Of a stretch of DNA of 64,000 bases, positions 1 through 10,500 are shown in pieces. A program made the position numbers and the translations under genes. The DNA is from Leishmania mexicana MHOM/GT/2001/U1103 (Eukaryota > Euglenozoa > Kinetoplastea > Trypanosomatida > Trypanosomatidae): positions 248,001-312,000 of the forward strand of contig NC_018334.1 of NCBI RefSeq assembly GCF_000234665.1, given 5' to 3'. The stretch's first letter is position 1, and every line of letters starts with the position of its first letter. Below the pieces are notes generated by a model. It saw only the letters and a list, made by a program, of their open reading frames with translations, searched no databases and was not told the origin of the DNA.

Positions 1-3000
1 AGACGAGAGGCTGGTACGCGTGACAGAAAACTCGTGTGCCGGGCGCAGCGGCGGCGATGACAGCTCGCTAACCTCGCCAGGGTGCCTCTTCGAGGCGCCA
101 GCGACAGCCGCCTTGATTGCCGGAGAGCGTACAAAGAACGTGCCCGTCGGCAAGGAGAACGCCGCGTTCGTGCTGTGAAGAGCCTGCGGATGCCCATGCT
201 GCTGGCGGCGATGGATGCGCCGCCGCCGCTCCTCCAGCTGTCGAGTCAAGCGAGCCAGCTCGCACTCGTACAGCTGTTCCACAACCCTGGCGGCGGGATC
301 GACACGGACGCTGAGCTGCGCCAACGCCTGAGCCGCGGTGCTGTAGTTGTTCGAGAGATCCCACAAGAAGCGCATGAGACGCACCAATGCTTGCATATCC
401 TCCCCATTCTCCTTTCCCGCTGCGTCGAGCTCGAGGCTCTTCTGCATGACAACCGCCTCGATCCACTCCAGCTCACTAAGACGCTGTGAGTCACGCGATG
501 GCCGCCCGCTTAGAACCTGTGCGGAGAGGCAGTTTACCAACACCTCGAGTATACCCAAGCAAAACACCGCCACCTCCATCACGTCCGGCGTGACTGAAGA
601 GCCGCCAGAGATGGCCCTCCGGTACAGCTGCGTGACCGCCTCACTCAGCCATGCCGGTAGCGACTCCGTCGGGTAGATGTCAGCGTCAGCTCGCGCGTTG
701 CCAAAGCAGCTCCACTTGAAGCGCACAGCGGAGGGGGTGTTGCCACACAGGAAAAGAGACAGTGGCAGCGGACACCCGTGGATGAGGTCGGCGTGATGAA
801 GCACCCGCAACCCTCGCAGGCCCTGTGTCACGGCTTCCAGCCAGAACCGACCGCTCAGCACCCCTGCGCCAACTACGGATGAGGATAGCTCATGCGCTGA
901 GAAGGCCCCGTGCGTTCCGCTGCAACGCCCGGCAACCTCCGACAGTGAGCCACGGGGGAAGTACTCCAACTGCAGCAGATGAACCTCTGGATTGATGCTG
1001 TTCTGCGGTGGTGTGCTGACACTGTAGTAGCGGACAATGTAGTCTTCCGCCTCCATCCTGTCATCTGCAGTGAGAACTGCCGAGTACGGATCCCGCGGCT
1101 CAAGACGGGCCTCCCTGTTCGTTGTCTCTCCGCTCGACGGAGGGTTTACGGAAAGGGTAAGACAGCGTAGCTCGGCAAGGTTGAAGACTGCGGCAGGCAC
1201 TTCCTTCACCGCGTACGGCAGACCGTTGAGCCGATGCATCGCGAGCCATGTGACGCCGTTCACCTCGACGCACAACGGAATTGCGCGGCGGCCGTTTTCT
1301 TGCTTCGCTGCCCGGACGTCGCCTTCTCCACAAGTCGTGGCGATTCGGTGCAGGAACTGAAAGACGTGGTGGGCCTGGAAGCGATCGCCCGGCACCTCTT
1401 CCTCGCTTGTGTCGGTTGTCTCCAACGGGTCTGAAAGGGACTCTGTCAGGCGACAGCCGATCTGTGCGGTGGCGGAGATGTCTGCGTGTTCCGAATAGGG
1501 GGCACTCGGGCTTGCGCCAGCCACCACGGGGGCCTGTGCCCCCCGTACCCACGAAGACTCAGAGGAGATGCACAGCTCTACTACCTCTCTCTCTGATGAC
1601 GGGCGCGGTTGCAGCGTCGGGGGAAGAAACTGCAGCCGTGGTGAGTAGTTTGCCAAATGGCTCAGGTTGAAGGATGGAAGAGGCAAAGCAGCCGCCCTCG
1701 CCTCTCTGTCGTATGTTGCGAGGGCCGCCTCACGCTCCGGCGCCGGCTGCGCAGGAGGCGCACGCGCTATGTGGAACACCTTGAGTTCCTTTACAGGACT
1801 CGGCTGCACCGTTGCAGAGAAGCCGGTATTCGCGACGGTGTGACAAAGGTAGTTCGGCGATCCATAGCTGCTCCAGGTGCTGCCGCTGCCTCCCGCGCGT
1901 ACGTCAAGAGAACTTTGAGCGTGCAACGCCATCTGAGTTCCCATCTCTTCAACGGAAGTAGGGTTGGAGGGACAGTGCGCCTCATCGCACCCGTCCCACG
2001 CCGCCGCCTCGTCTCCTTCGTCATACTCAAAATGCAGCGGTCGGCCAGCAAAAACCGTGCCGCAGCCCGTGGAGGACTCGGAGTACGAGTCCATGGCGGT
2101 TGAGTTTTTCGTAGGACGTTGTGGCAGAGGCGAGGCGTTGTCGCTCGTCACACACTCGCCCCGCTGTGGCTGCTTCAGCAACGATGCACTTGTCCAGGCA
2201 TCGCACAGCTCGCTGGAAGAGGCCGCCTCGATGGGGGCCACCAACGGCGTCGTTAGCTGCACCTCGTGACAGAAGGGACTCTGTGCAGTGAGCGGCGCCA
2301 TTTCTGACCGCGTCAAGCTTGCCGAGGCACCAGGACAGACGTCAGGGGTCGACGACAACGACGTCGTAGCTGCGTTTGTCTGCGCATCCGTGCGGATTAC
2401 GCTTGTGGGCGGCTGCACATCTACCGTCTGCGCTGCTGGCGGTGTGGTGCGGCGGTCACATCTATCAGAAACGACTCCTGTATCATGCAGTGTGGTGGCC
2501 TTGTCCTGCTCGAGCAAGACGCTCCACGTTCGCCCGTGTTTCCCGCTGCTGCCACTCGCAGAGAGGGAGTGGCTCGCTAGAGAGAGCCACTCGTCCGTGT
2601 CAACGTCCGGAATAAGGAGAGTGGCAAGCGGGCCCTGGGCAATGGACTCCTCCATCTGCGCGCGGTGCGAGACAACTGGGCGGTTCGAGGGAGGAGGTAC
2701 GAGTTGCTCGTACAGGACGACTGCCGCGTCGGGGCGGACGGCAGTTCGCTGCAGAGCAGTCGCAAAAGTCGTCTGGTTTTCGGATAGATCGTGCTCAGAG
2801 AGAACGACGTCGGGGGAGGCGCTGTCAGGCGCTGCGCCCAGCGTGAGCACCGAGAGGTCGGTGGCGTACGGCTCGAGTGTCCGGTAGAGGCTGAAGGGGT
2901 TGCGGCTGGGGGCAAGGTAGTCGCGCTCTGCGAAGCTAGCAGACCCACCGTTGATCAAGAATCGGCACGGGTTCAGCTGACTGGCGCCTTTGACCGGATC

Positions 3001-5190
3001 GATGACGTAATGGGACACATACTGCTGCTGCTGTGACTCGAAACTAAGGCTCTGCACCTTGGAGCGGAAGGACTGTAACGGGGTCGTCTGGCGAGAAAAG
3101 GCACGGCGGGCCGACCTCTGCGGGGTGATAGACTGGGAGAGCAGCTGTGAGCGGTAGCGCGAGTGCGAGTGGCCTAGGCTGTACTGTGTCATGGAGTTGT
3201 CATGGAGTCCTACCGGTCCAGGAGTGCGGTTTCCTAACGGAGTATGCGGCGACGCGGGAGTGTTGCAGCGGTCCAACTCCTCGGGCTGCACTTCGGAAAC
3301 AGAGATTGCTGTAGCAGCTCCGTCGTGGTCACTGACAGAAACGGATCGCCGACCAGCAAAGGAGGCAACGTAGGGCCTGGCGAGGCCGGGGGAGGACACA
3401 GAGAGGCTGCGACTGGCAAAGCTCACCGATGACAAGCTACGAGGTGTGTGCGGACTGTTGTAGGGGTCGTGGCAGGGGTGGTTCGCAGCACTGCCTGAGT
3501 CTTCGTGAAGATGCTGCAGCACCTCACCGACTGTGTCCTCAATCTTTTGTGGTGGGCAGGTTGGAAACTGAGCCGGGTGGCTGAGACCGTACCACGGCAT
3601 CTTTTCAGAGTCGCTTAGGTCTTCCCGCGAGGCTTTGGCACCGAGGGCGGACCATGTCTCTGTGGACAGCGACACCTGCGGGGTTTCTGGCAGCATGGGA
3701 CTCGTGATAAAAAGTCCGCCAGGGAACACCCGCGTCTCCATTTCGGCCGTTGGCCCCTTCGCGGCGGCGGCGGTGCAGTCCACCAGAGAGCGAAACGGCG
3801 TGGTGCGGCTGCGGGGCTCTGTCGTTGCCGCAGCTGCGGATGCTTGTTCTTCCTCGAAGACGTTCGTGGAGTTCCGCCGTAGCGGTTGGATGGGGCTGCC
3901 GAGAGCTTCATGGTCCGACACGGCAGTTCGTGGTGGTGTAGGATTGCCCTTGGTTTGCATAATGAGCGACAGGGGCCTTTGTGGCTGTTGCTGCCGTTTC
4001 TGCTGGCGCTGAGGAGTGTCTGCCGCGGCAGAGATGCCTGTCAGGAGAGCTGTCTGTGACGGGGAAACAGGAGCGGTGTCGACACGTGAGCTACATCGGA
4101 TCGGGGAGTGCGCAGCAGGCTGAGAGAGCGAGCACTGGCCACCAAAGCCGTTCGAGGCTGCGGCATCCGCCGTCGTAGATGGCGGGGTGCTCGTGGTGTG
4201 CGAAGCCAGTGAGAGCTTCCCAAAGAGTGAGCGTTGCAGAAAGCTGCGGTGGACCGGGGTGCCAAGTCGATTGCCCTCACTGGCGTCGTCGTCGTCGTTG
4301 TCCAGTTTGCATGCTCCGCTCGCCGAGCTGGGAGTAGAGGGCAGCGGCACGTGTGAATGATGTGCACAAGCACCGCCTCTTTCTGCGGAGTGCTGCATCG
4401 CCTCTTTCAGACAGACGCATGCGTCGTTGCAGTTTGCTGGATCTTTGACGACAACAGGCGTGGCAGCCGCAGCAGCAGTAACGATGAGGAAGGCAGGCGC
4501 TGCCTGAGGCGAGCGGTGGCCGTTCACTCCAGTAAGCCTCGGCGGCGTGCAGAGCGTTGCAGCAGCTGCTGGTTGCATCGCCTCTGGCCCCGCTGCCGCC
4601 GAAAAAGCGTCTTCCAAGCTGACGGAGACCTCAGCAGAGCGAGCGATTCCTTGCAGCGGGGGTGGGGAGGCGAGGCACTCCGGCGGCACCGTGTCGCTCG
4701 CGCGCGAAAGGGCGTAGGGAGAGTCACAGTCGGTGGTTTGTGGCCCGACTAGGCGTGCAATGGAGGAGCGGCTCGTCACGATCGCGTTTGCGCTTCTGGG
4801 GAACGATGGAGAGGCTCCGCCCTCCTGTGCCTCGCTGTCCACCGAGGGGCGGTAATGCGACAGATACGATGAGGAGGAAAGCGGCAGCACGTGCTGCCGC
4901 GTCTTGCTCGACCACTCAGACCGAGGCGACGGCCCGCCGGATGCAATGGAAGACAGAAAAGAATTGTCTTTTTGCAGAGGCGGCACAATGGCGCTCAAGA
5001 CGCTGCCGGTAGTGGTGGTTGCCGTGAAAGCTGCTGTTTTTAGGCCAACGGTGGTTGCATCTGCGAGAGCCGCTACACTGGCCTTCCCCAGTGGTGAGTC
5101 CTCCCAGGTGTGAGAGGTGGTGCTGGGCTGTCGAGGCCCGACACCAGGCCGTATCGGCAAGTCGCATGACGAAGGTGAGGAGGGATGCAT
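1..5190 (-). CDS. Large partial protein with a degenerate C-terminal protein-kinase-like domain
   Basis: I read this minus-strand frame codon by codon from the ATG at 5190 to the left edge and found no stop: 1730 codons, with the 3' end outside the window. The start MHPSSPSS is supported by a polypyrimidine tract at 5255-5234 and an AG at 5228-5227, giving a 36-nt leader, and by an in-frame stop at 5206-5208. About the first 1270 residues are Ser/Pro/Thr-rich and look disordered. From about residue 1271 the sequence resembles a kinase fold: a VAIK-like YAVKE with Lys at 1329, IVRYYS, then LEYFPRGSL, then an LHHADLIHG segment. The catalytic HRD is HGC (His 1471), the usual Asn is Ser, and the DFG position reads SCFG (1494-1497). 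The glycine loop is also degenerate. The order of motifs recalls Wee1/PEK-like kinases. By inference it is a pseudokinase or scaffold; the family is uncertain, the open frame is not. Confidence 0.85.
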   Translation of the reverse strand, partial: MHPSSPSSCDLPIRPGVGPRQPSTTSHTWEDSPLGKASVAALADATTVGLKTAAFTATTTTGSVLSAIVPPLQKDNSFLSSIASGGPSPRSEWSSKTRQHVLPLSSSSYLSHYRPSVDSEAQEGGASPSFPRSANAIVTSRSSIARLVGPQTTDCDSPYALSRASDTVPPECLASPPPLQGIARSAEVSVSLEDAFSAAAGPEAMQPAAAATLCTPPRLTGVNGHRSPQAAPAFLIVTAAAAATPVVVKDPANCNDACVCLKEAMQHSAERGGACAHHSHVPLPSTPSSASGACKLDNDDDDASEGNRLGTPVHRSFLQRSLFGKLSLASHTTSTPPSTTADAAASNGFGGQCSLSQPAAHSPIRCSSRVDTAPVSPSQTALLTGISAAADTPQRQQKRQQQPQRPLSLIMQTKGNPTPPRTAVSDHEALGSPIQPLRRNSTNVFEEEQASAAAATTEPRSRTTPFRSLVDCTAAAAKGPTAEMETRVFPGGLFITSPMLPETPQVSLSTETWSALGAKASREDLSDSEKMPWYGLSHPAQFPTCPPQKIEDTVGEVLQHLHEDSGSAANHPCHDPYNSPHTPRSLSSVSFASRSLSVSSPGLARPYVASFAGRRSVSVSDHDGAATAISVSEVQPEELDRCNTPASPHTPLGNRTPGPVGLHDNSMTQYSLGHSHSRYRSQLLSQSITPQRSARRAFSRQTTPLQSFRSKVQSLSFESQQQQYVSHYVIDPVKGASQLNPCRFLINGGSASFAERDYLAPSRNPFSLYRTLEPYATDLSVLTLGAAPDSASPDVVLSEHDLSENQTTFATALQRTAVRPDAAVVLYEQLVPPPSNRPVVSHRAQMEESIAQGPLATLLIPDVDTDEWLSLASHSLSASGSSGKHGRTWSVLLEQDKATTLHDTGVVSDRCDRRTTPPAAQTVDVQPPTSVIRTDAQTNAATTSLSSTPDVCPGASASLTRSEMAPLTAQSPFCHEVQLTTPLVAPIEAASSSELCDAWTSASLLKQPQRGECVTSDNASPLPQRPTKNSTAMDSYSESSTGCGTVFAGRPLHFEYDEGDEAAAWDGCDEAHCPSNPTSVEEMGTQMALHAQSSLDVRAGGSGSTWSSYGSPNYLCHTVANTGFSATVQPSPVKELKVFHIARAPPAQPAPEREAALATYDREARAAALPLPSFNLSHLANYSPRLQFLPPTLQPRPSSEREVVELCISSESSWVRGAQAPVVAGASPSAPYSEHADISATAQIGCRLTESLSDPLETTDTSEEEVPGDRFQAHHVFQFLHRIATTCGEGDVRAAKQENGRRAIPLCVEVNGVTWLAMHRLNGLPYAVKEVPAAVFNLAELRCLTLSVNPPSSGETTNREARLEPRDPYSAVLTADDRMEAEDYIVRYYSVSTPPQNSINPEVHLLQLEYFPRGSLSEVAGRCSGTHGAFSAHELSSSVVGAGVLSGRFWLEAVTQGLRGLRVLHHADLIHGCPLPLSLFLCGNTPSAVRFKWSCFGNARADADIYPTESLPAWLSEAVTQLYRRAISGGSSVTPDVMEVAVFCLGILEVLVNCLSAQVLSGRPSRDSQRLSELEWIEAVVMQKSLELDAAGKENGEDMQALVRLMRFLWDLSNNYSTAAQALAQLSVRVDPAARVVEQLYECELARLTRQLEERRRRIHRRQQHGHPQALHSTNAAFSLPTGTFFVRSPAIKAAVAGASKRHPGEVSELSSPPLRPAHEFSVTRTSLSS

Positions 5191-7500
5191 TCCTGTTATC
5201 GTGTTCTATGACGGTCTTGCCGAAGACTGCTTTGGAGAGACCAAACAAAGAGAAGCAATGACGTGACCACACAGTACCCGCACTCACCCCACGTGAAGCG
5301 AAGATGCACCCCCCAGGCAGCTCAATGAGCTGCACGACAGCAGACGCGCCACCCTCCGCGCTGATGGAAGGCAGGGTGGAGGAGATGATGAGGCAGTGAT
5401 GGCAGCGTCGCTACAGGCGAAGAAGGAAAGGACGAGTTCGTGCGGAGGGGGAAAGGTAGCGTGTGCGTGTGCGTGTGTGTGGGGGGGGGCGGGTGTGCAA
5501 GCCGAGAAAGCGAAGCGGAAAAAAAAGAAAGCAGAACGAAGAATCAAACACACTCAATGGAAGCCGCTACACCGCTATACATGGGCGCATGCATGAAGAA
5601 GCGTGCAACTGCGCCAACACTGCCCACAGCCATCAACGAGACGTAAAAGGCGTGCGGGAGCCCACGGACAGAAACGGCCTCTCGGCAGTGCCTTCCGGAA
5701 CAAGAGCAGGAGGCTCAGCAGTGGGAGGCGTGAGGGCAGAGGCACTGAAAGGAAAGGGGAGGGGGCCTGCACGGTCACAGGAGAAGACGCTCAAAAAAAA
5801 AGCCTGGAGAGCGAAGCAGGTGTGAAGTAGGAGTCGTACATCGAAACGATGGGCCACATTCGGATCGGGGAGGCGGGAGAGGGAGCGAGAGGGAACCGCA
5901 CAGAGGACTCGATCGGCAGTCAGTCAAACAGGCACGCACCAGGAGAGTAGGATTCTAAGCGGGGATTCAAAAAAGACGAGGAGGAGGAAGGGACAGTAAT
6001 AAAGAAAAACACAAGTGCACGCGAAGTCGGCAGCACAGCACAGACGGGCGGGGATGATGGGAAGGGAGGAGGAGAGTGGGGGAGGGGGATGATGGAGGCA
6101 ACGGTCGGAGGTGAACACGGTGGACCCAAGAAGGTTTCTTTGTTGTTGTTGTTGCTGTCTACACTCTTGCGTGCTGTGCTTCACGCCAATGTGCAGGGAT
6201 TTCTGATGCACAGATGGATGTCTAGAGTGGTGCGGCAAGGGAGGTAATAGTGATGGAGGCTCTATGATGATTTGGTTAGACACGAAATGCTTTCGTATGC
6301 GTCTCGGAACACGCCCGCTGAGGGAGTTGGTGGGAGCAGACGTCACAACAGACAACACTTCAGAGAGGTGATGGCGCCTGGTCGTCGGTGCGCTGCAAGA
6401 GGAGAGAAGCAAGGATAGACAAAGCAGCAGAAGAGGAGACCAAGAACAGCATGAAAGAAAAAAGAGAGGGAGGAGGAGAGCAGGGAGCTTCTGCAGTGGT
6501 TCGGTCGTCCCCTTGAACGAAGAGGAATGCCGACAGACACGCACACGCACACACGCCCTTCTCACTATCGCTGCAGCTGTATGTAGAGGATAATCGCGAG
6601 GAGGACGATGGAACCTATAAAGGCGGTGATTGAGATAGATAGATACAACAGGAGAGGGGAAGGTCGCCGGCACAAAGGAAAATTTGTGTTGGCGTATGTG
6701 TGGTGGCGGAGGAAGACAAACGCCCCCGGGGCAGAAAGGGTCGCGCTAAAATAACTGAGAGCGAATACAAGGAGTGAGATAATGACAGCAATACGGAGAC
6801 AGTGCCCCTCCCCCTCCTCCAGCCGTGGCGAGCAGGGAAGGAAGTGGTGGTGGAACCGGTATAAATATATGTATATATATATATGCATATGTAGTGAGCG
6901 AGAGAAAGGTACCCTAATCGCCTACCAAAGCAGCGGTGCTGCGGGTGGAATAGATGTGAAGAGTAATAGGACAGGAGGTGGAAGAGAGGAGGGGGGGGGG
7001 CAGATGGTCAGTGTGGACGGAGCTGTCTGACGAGATGAAGCGTATGAGGCGCGTAAAACTGTCAGGACACATCGGTGCACCTAATCAGCGAAGCGAAAGC
7101 GGTCAACCAGGGCCGCACAGTGCCAGCGTCACACAGCAAACTGATGAAGCTGAGGGGAGGGGAAGGGGGGAATGGACGTACACGTCATGTAACAAGCAGC
7201 ACACTTCTCCTTCACCGCTGCTCTTTGGTGTGCCGCTTCAGGACTGAAGATGTCGCACACGAACACATACACGCTCAACGAGAGACAAGCACGCACCCAC
7301 GCACACCTCTGAATAGTACATGATGTCTATCAAACAAGGGAAACCAATATCTGAGGTGTGGGAGAGAGACGACGCGGCCCGCATCACCGTTCGAGACGTT
7401 GGAGTGGGGCAGGAAGGTCACACCCGGGCACAAGTCCATCACCCTCTCCAATCCCATCGCCACGCTTCCCTCCTCCCCCCTCCCGTCGGCTCTCTTTGCC
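5191..7500. other. Intergenic region, no gene seen
   Basis: Holds the short leader of the left gene and the 3' flank of the gene ending at 7501. Long purine runs on the plus strand, a GT/G-rich run at 5458-5490 and a TA tract at 6861-6891. Minus-strand open frames here are Ser/Pro/Leu-rich translations of CT tracts and are not credible. Confidence 0.7.
5227..5255 (-). promoter_or_regulatory. Predicted trans-splice acceptor for the gene at 1-5190
   Basis: On the minus strand a 22-base T/C-rich run (5255-5234) is followed by the AG at 5228-5227, 36 nt before the ATG at 5190. Polypyrimidine plus AG is the standard spliced-leader addition signal in kinetoplastids. It lies downstream of the competing ATG at 5335, which argues against that start. 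Confidence 0.55.
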
Positions 7501-10500
7501 TCACGCAGTCAGGGCAACAAAGTATTCCTGCACCACTTGCCGCCACTCCCCCTTCGGCGAGCCCACGGATTGGTCGACGTTGTCCACAGCGGCGTAGACA
7601 ATCATGCTGAGTGTCGAGAAGTCCAGCAAAGGAATGCGGCTCGCCGAAGCAATGGGAATGACGACATTCACGGCAAACGACAAGAGCAGCAGGCGACGCG
7701 TGAGGTGCGTTAACTTCGCTCGCTGGTCCCGAGTGAGTCCGGCGTAATCGAGCGCGACACTGTCAACGGCGTCCAGGCCCCTGTGGGCGCCAGCAGCGAC
7801 ATTCTCGCGTGCACCTCTCCACGAGGTGGCGTGCAGTTGTCGGCTTGCCACTGCGGATTCCAACAGCGACCTCAGCGGCGCTGCGTTGCCTTGAAGAAGT
7901 GATTCGCGACTGTGCTCGATGGAGGCAAGCTCGACTTCAAACAAGCGAGCCAGAGACGGAAGATGGTCCAGCGCGATGGTGCCTTGCCGCTTGAGGTCCA
8001 TCGCGTCAAATACCTCCCGCAGCACGCGGCTGCGGCGAATCGCCTTCTTGGGGAGCAGGGCGGTGAGCTTCGCGGAAAGCGGGGCTGCGCGGCTGTCGCG
8101 AGTCGGCGACAATGAGCGAGGAATCGAGTGTCCAACGGCGTAGAGGTCTGCCGGGTCGACGTACACAGCATCGCCGCCACGCTTCGCCGTCACCGTGAGG
8201 GAGGAGGGTATCGCTTGCTGACGAAGCTTGGTGGGAGAAAGGGTCTCCAGTGCCCCTGCCACGCTCGCCCGAGGCAGAGCTGCTGCAACCGTGCGAGACC
8301 CAGCGTCCTTTTGTACGCGGACGAGGTCAAAGAAGCTCGCCACTTGGTTTGGGGTAAGTCGCGACCCGTTCAAGAAGTACAGGTCAACTTCCGGGGCGCC
8401 GCTTTCAGGTACGAGAGTGCCGATAGCTTGAGAGAGCCGCTGCGAGGGATTTGCGGCTGACGTACGAGGAGGCCAGAGAATGCCCAAAAGGTTCGCGACG
8501 GAGGCTGCTGCCGCCGACTGCGCGATGCTATCAGACGGCACTCCGTGCGTAGCGGATGTGGCGGGCGGGTAAGGATTCGGAGATGACACGGCAGGCCCGG
8601 TCCGGTGAGCCGGATAGGGGGACGGCATATCAGCAGCAGCGGCGGGGGCGTAAGCGTCTTTGACGGGTGCCTGAAGGCGTCTAGCGCTGCCTGTCTGCGG
8701 TAGCGTCCAGGGCGCCTCTCTGAACCGTTTGCCTTGCTCACCTCCGCTCTTGGCGTCTTTGTCGCGCACCGCAGGTCGGTGCAGTGCTCCTTGTGATCGC
8801 GGTCTCATGCTGCTGTATCTACCTCCCATCGGTGTTGGCTGCGGGACGAGGCTGCGATTGTTGGGGGCGGGCATTAGAGCTTTCCACTCGTGCGACGGCG
8901 AGCTCTCCAGGAGCGTGCGATCCTGCCGACGGGCAATGGCGATGCGCTTGCGTAGCTCGACCAGCTCTGCACGTTGCCGTTCATTAAACTGGCGCCACTG
9001 CTCTGCCTCTTCAAAGGCACCGGTGACGAACTCGCCGCGCATCTCCAGCGCGTACGCGTGGTCGTCGGCTGTGCGGGGGTTCGCACCTCGGTATAGCTGC
9101 TGGTGGTGCCGGTAATACTGGTTCTCTCCTTCCCGGTTGACCGAATACACCTGAACAGGACAGTGGAGGGCGCCTTGACCGGCGGGTGCCGGGAACGCCA
9201 TTTGCATCGCCTGCGTCGGCGAGGGGATGGCAGAGGCGATCGCTGTTGAGGTCTGACTTCGGGCCCCCGTGACGAGAGCCTCGGGTGGTGAATCCATCGA
9301 CCCGGTGCTGCCTTCCTCTGTGACAGGTCGGCGATTTGGCGACTCACCTGTTGTCCAGGACGCCGTGGACTCCTTCGGTCGACGCTTCAGCCGTTCTTGC
9401 TGTTCCTCGTGCGTGGGGTGAGGAGACGAGGGCAGCCGAGCGCCCTTCTTCCTTGACAAGTTGCGGTCGCTCAAGGAGGCAGAGCGGCTCTTCGAGCCTC
9501 CAGTAGACGACACCAACGGCGCCCTAGCGGCCTGCGCGTCGAGAGGGGTGGACACCGCTGCCCTTTGGTACAGTGGCGGGTGAGTGGGGGTGCGCGAGGG
9601 AGACAGCTCTGCGTCCCCGCCGACTGGTGTGGGGGCGTGCTTGCGCGGTTGAGGCAGACGCGAGTGCTGAGTCTTTGGCTGTTGGAGGCGATTTGTCACG
9701 ACGGTTTTTTTGGCCAGTTGAGAGGCTGTCGGTGAAGGTGTTGCTGCCGTGTCAGCCTCTCCAGCGGCGTCAAGAACACCGACACCCGCTGCGCTGCCCA
9801 GTGCCGCATTGATGCTGGGGGAGAGGGCGTCCGGAATTGGCGACGAAGTTGGAGTCGAACCGTGACCAAATACAGGCAGATTGTTTGCGGCGAGCGGGTG
9901 AGTACCACGGCTGCCAAGCAGCGGGTCGGAGCGCTCCATGGCACTCTCGTTGCCTGCGTTGTCTATGTCAAATCGAATCGACGGGCTCAGCGGCCGCGAC
10001 GGCGGGCGACTGTGCAACGAGTGGGAGCGATTCGACGACGATACCTTCGGCGTCCCGGTGTCCCGCTTCGACGGGTACGCAACAGTCGCCCCCAACGGCA
10101 GGTTCTTGTCATTCGCGTCGTCTTCGAGCATGAAAGCAATGCTGTCGTTACCCACAGAGTTACCTGCACAGCTTTCCAGGGCAGAGGCAGAGTGACCGTC
10201 GCGCCTGGCAGGAATGCTCCCGCTGTTCATCGCCGCGAGGCTTCGGTTCTGGGGCAAGACGGGGGTGCTGATGCTCTGTATGAAGTCGCTGTCGTCCTCA
10301 GTCTGGAAGGCAATACTGTCCTCGTTGACTGTCGAATGCCGACCTGCTGATCCGGCGGCCGCTGCTTCACCGGACAGAGTTGAGAGAGGACAGAACGGAG
10401 GGGCGCTGTTCTTCACGGGCGCCGTGCACTTCTCTTTCTCGGGCTGCGCCGGCGAGGAGAGCCCGAACTCTATGCACTCCGAGCCAAGTTCAATGAAGCT

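Noticed and set aside
4916..5335. 139-aa minus-strand frame starting MQLIELPGG
   Set aside because: Its ATG lies before the predicted splice AG at 5228, and it overlaps the front of the 1730-codon frame, which is much longer.
5924..6673. 249-aa minus-strand frame
   Set aside because: Ser/Pro/Leu-rich translation of polypyrimidine tracts in a 3' flank; no domain.
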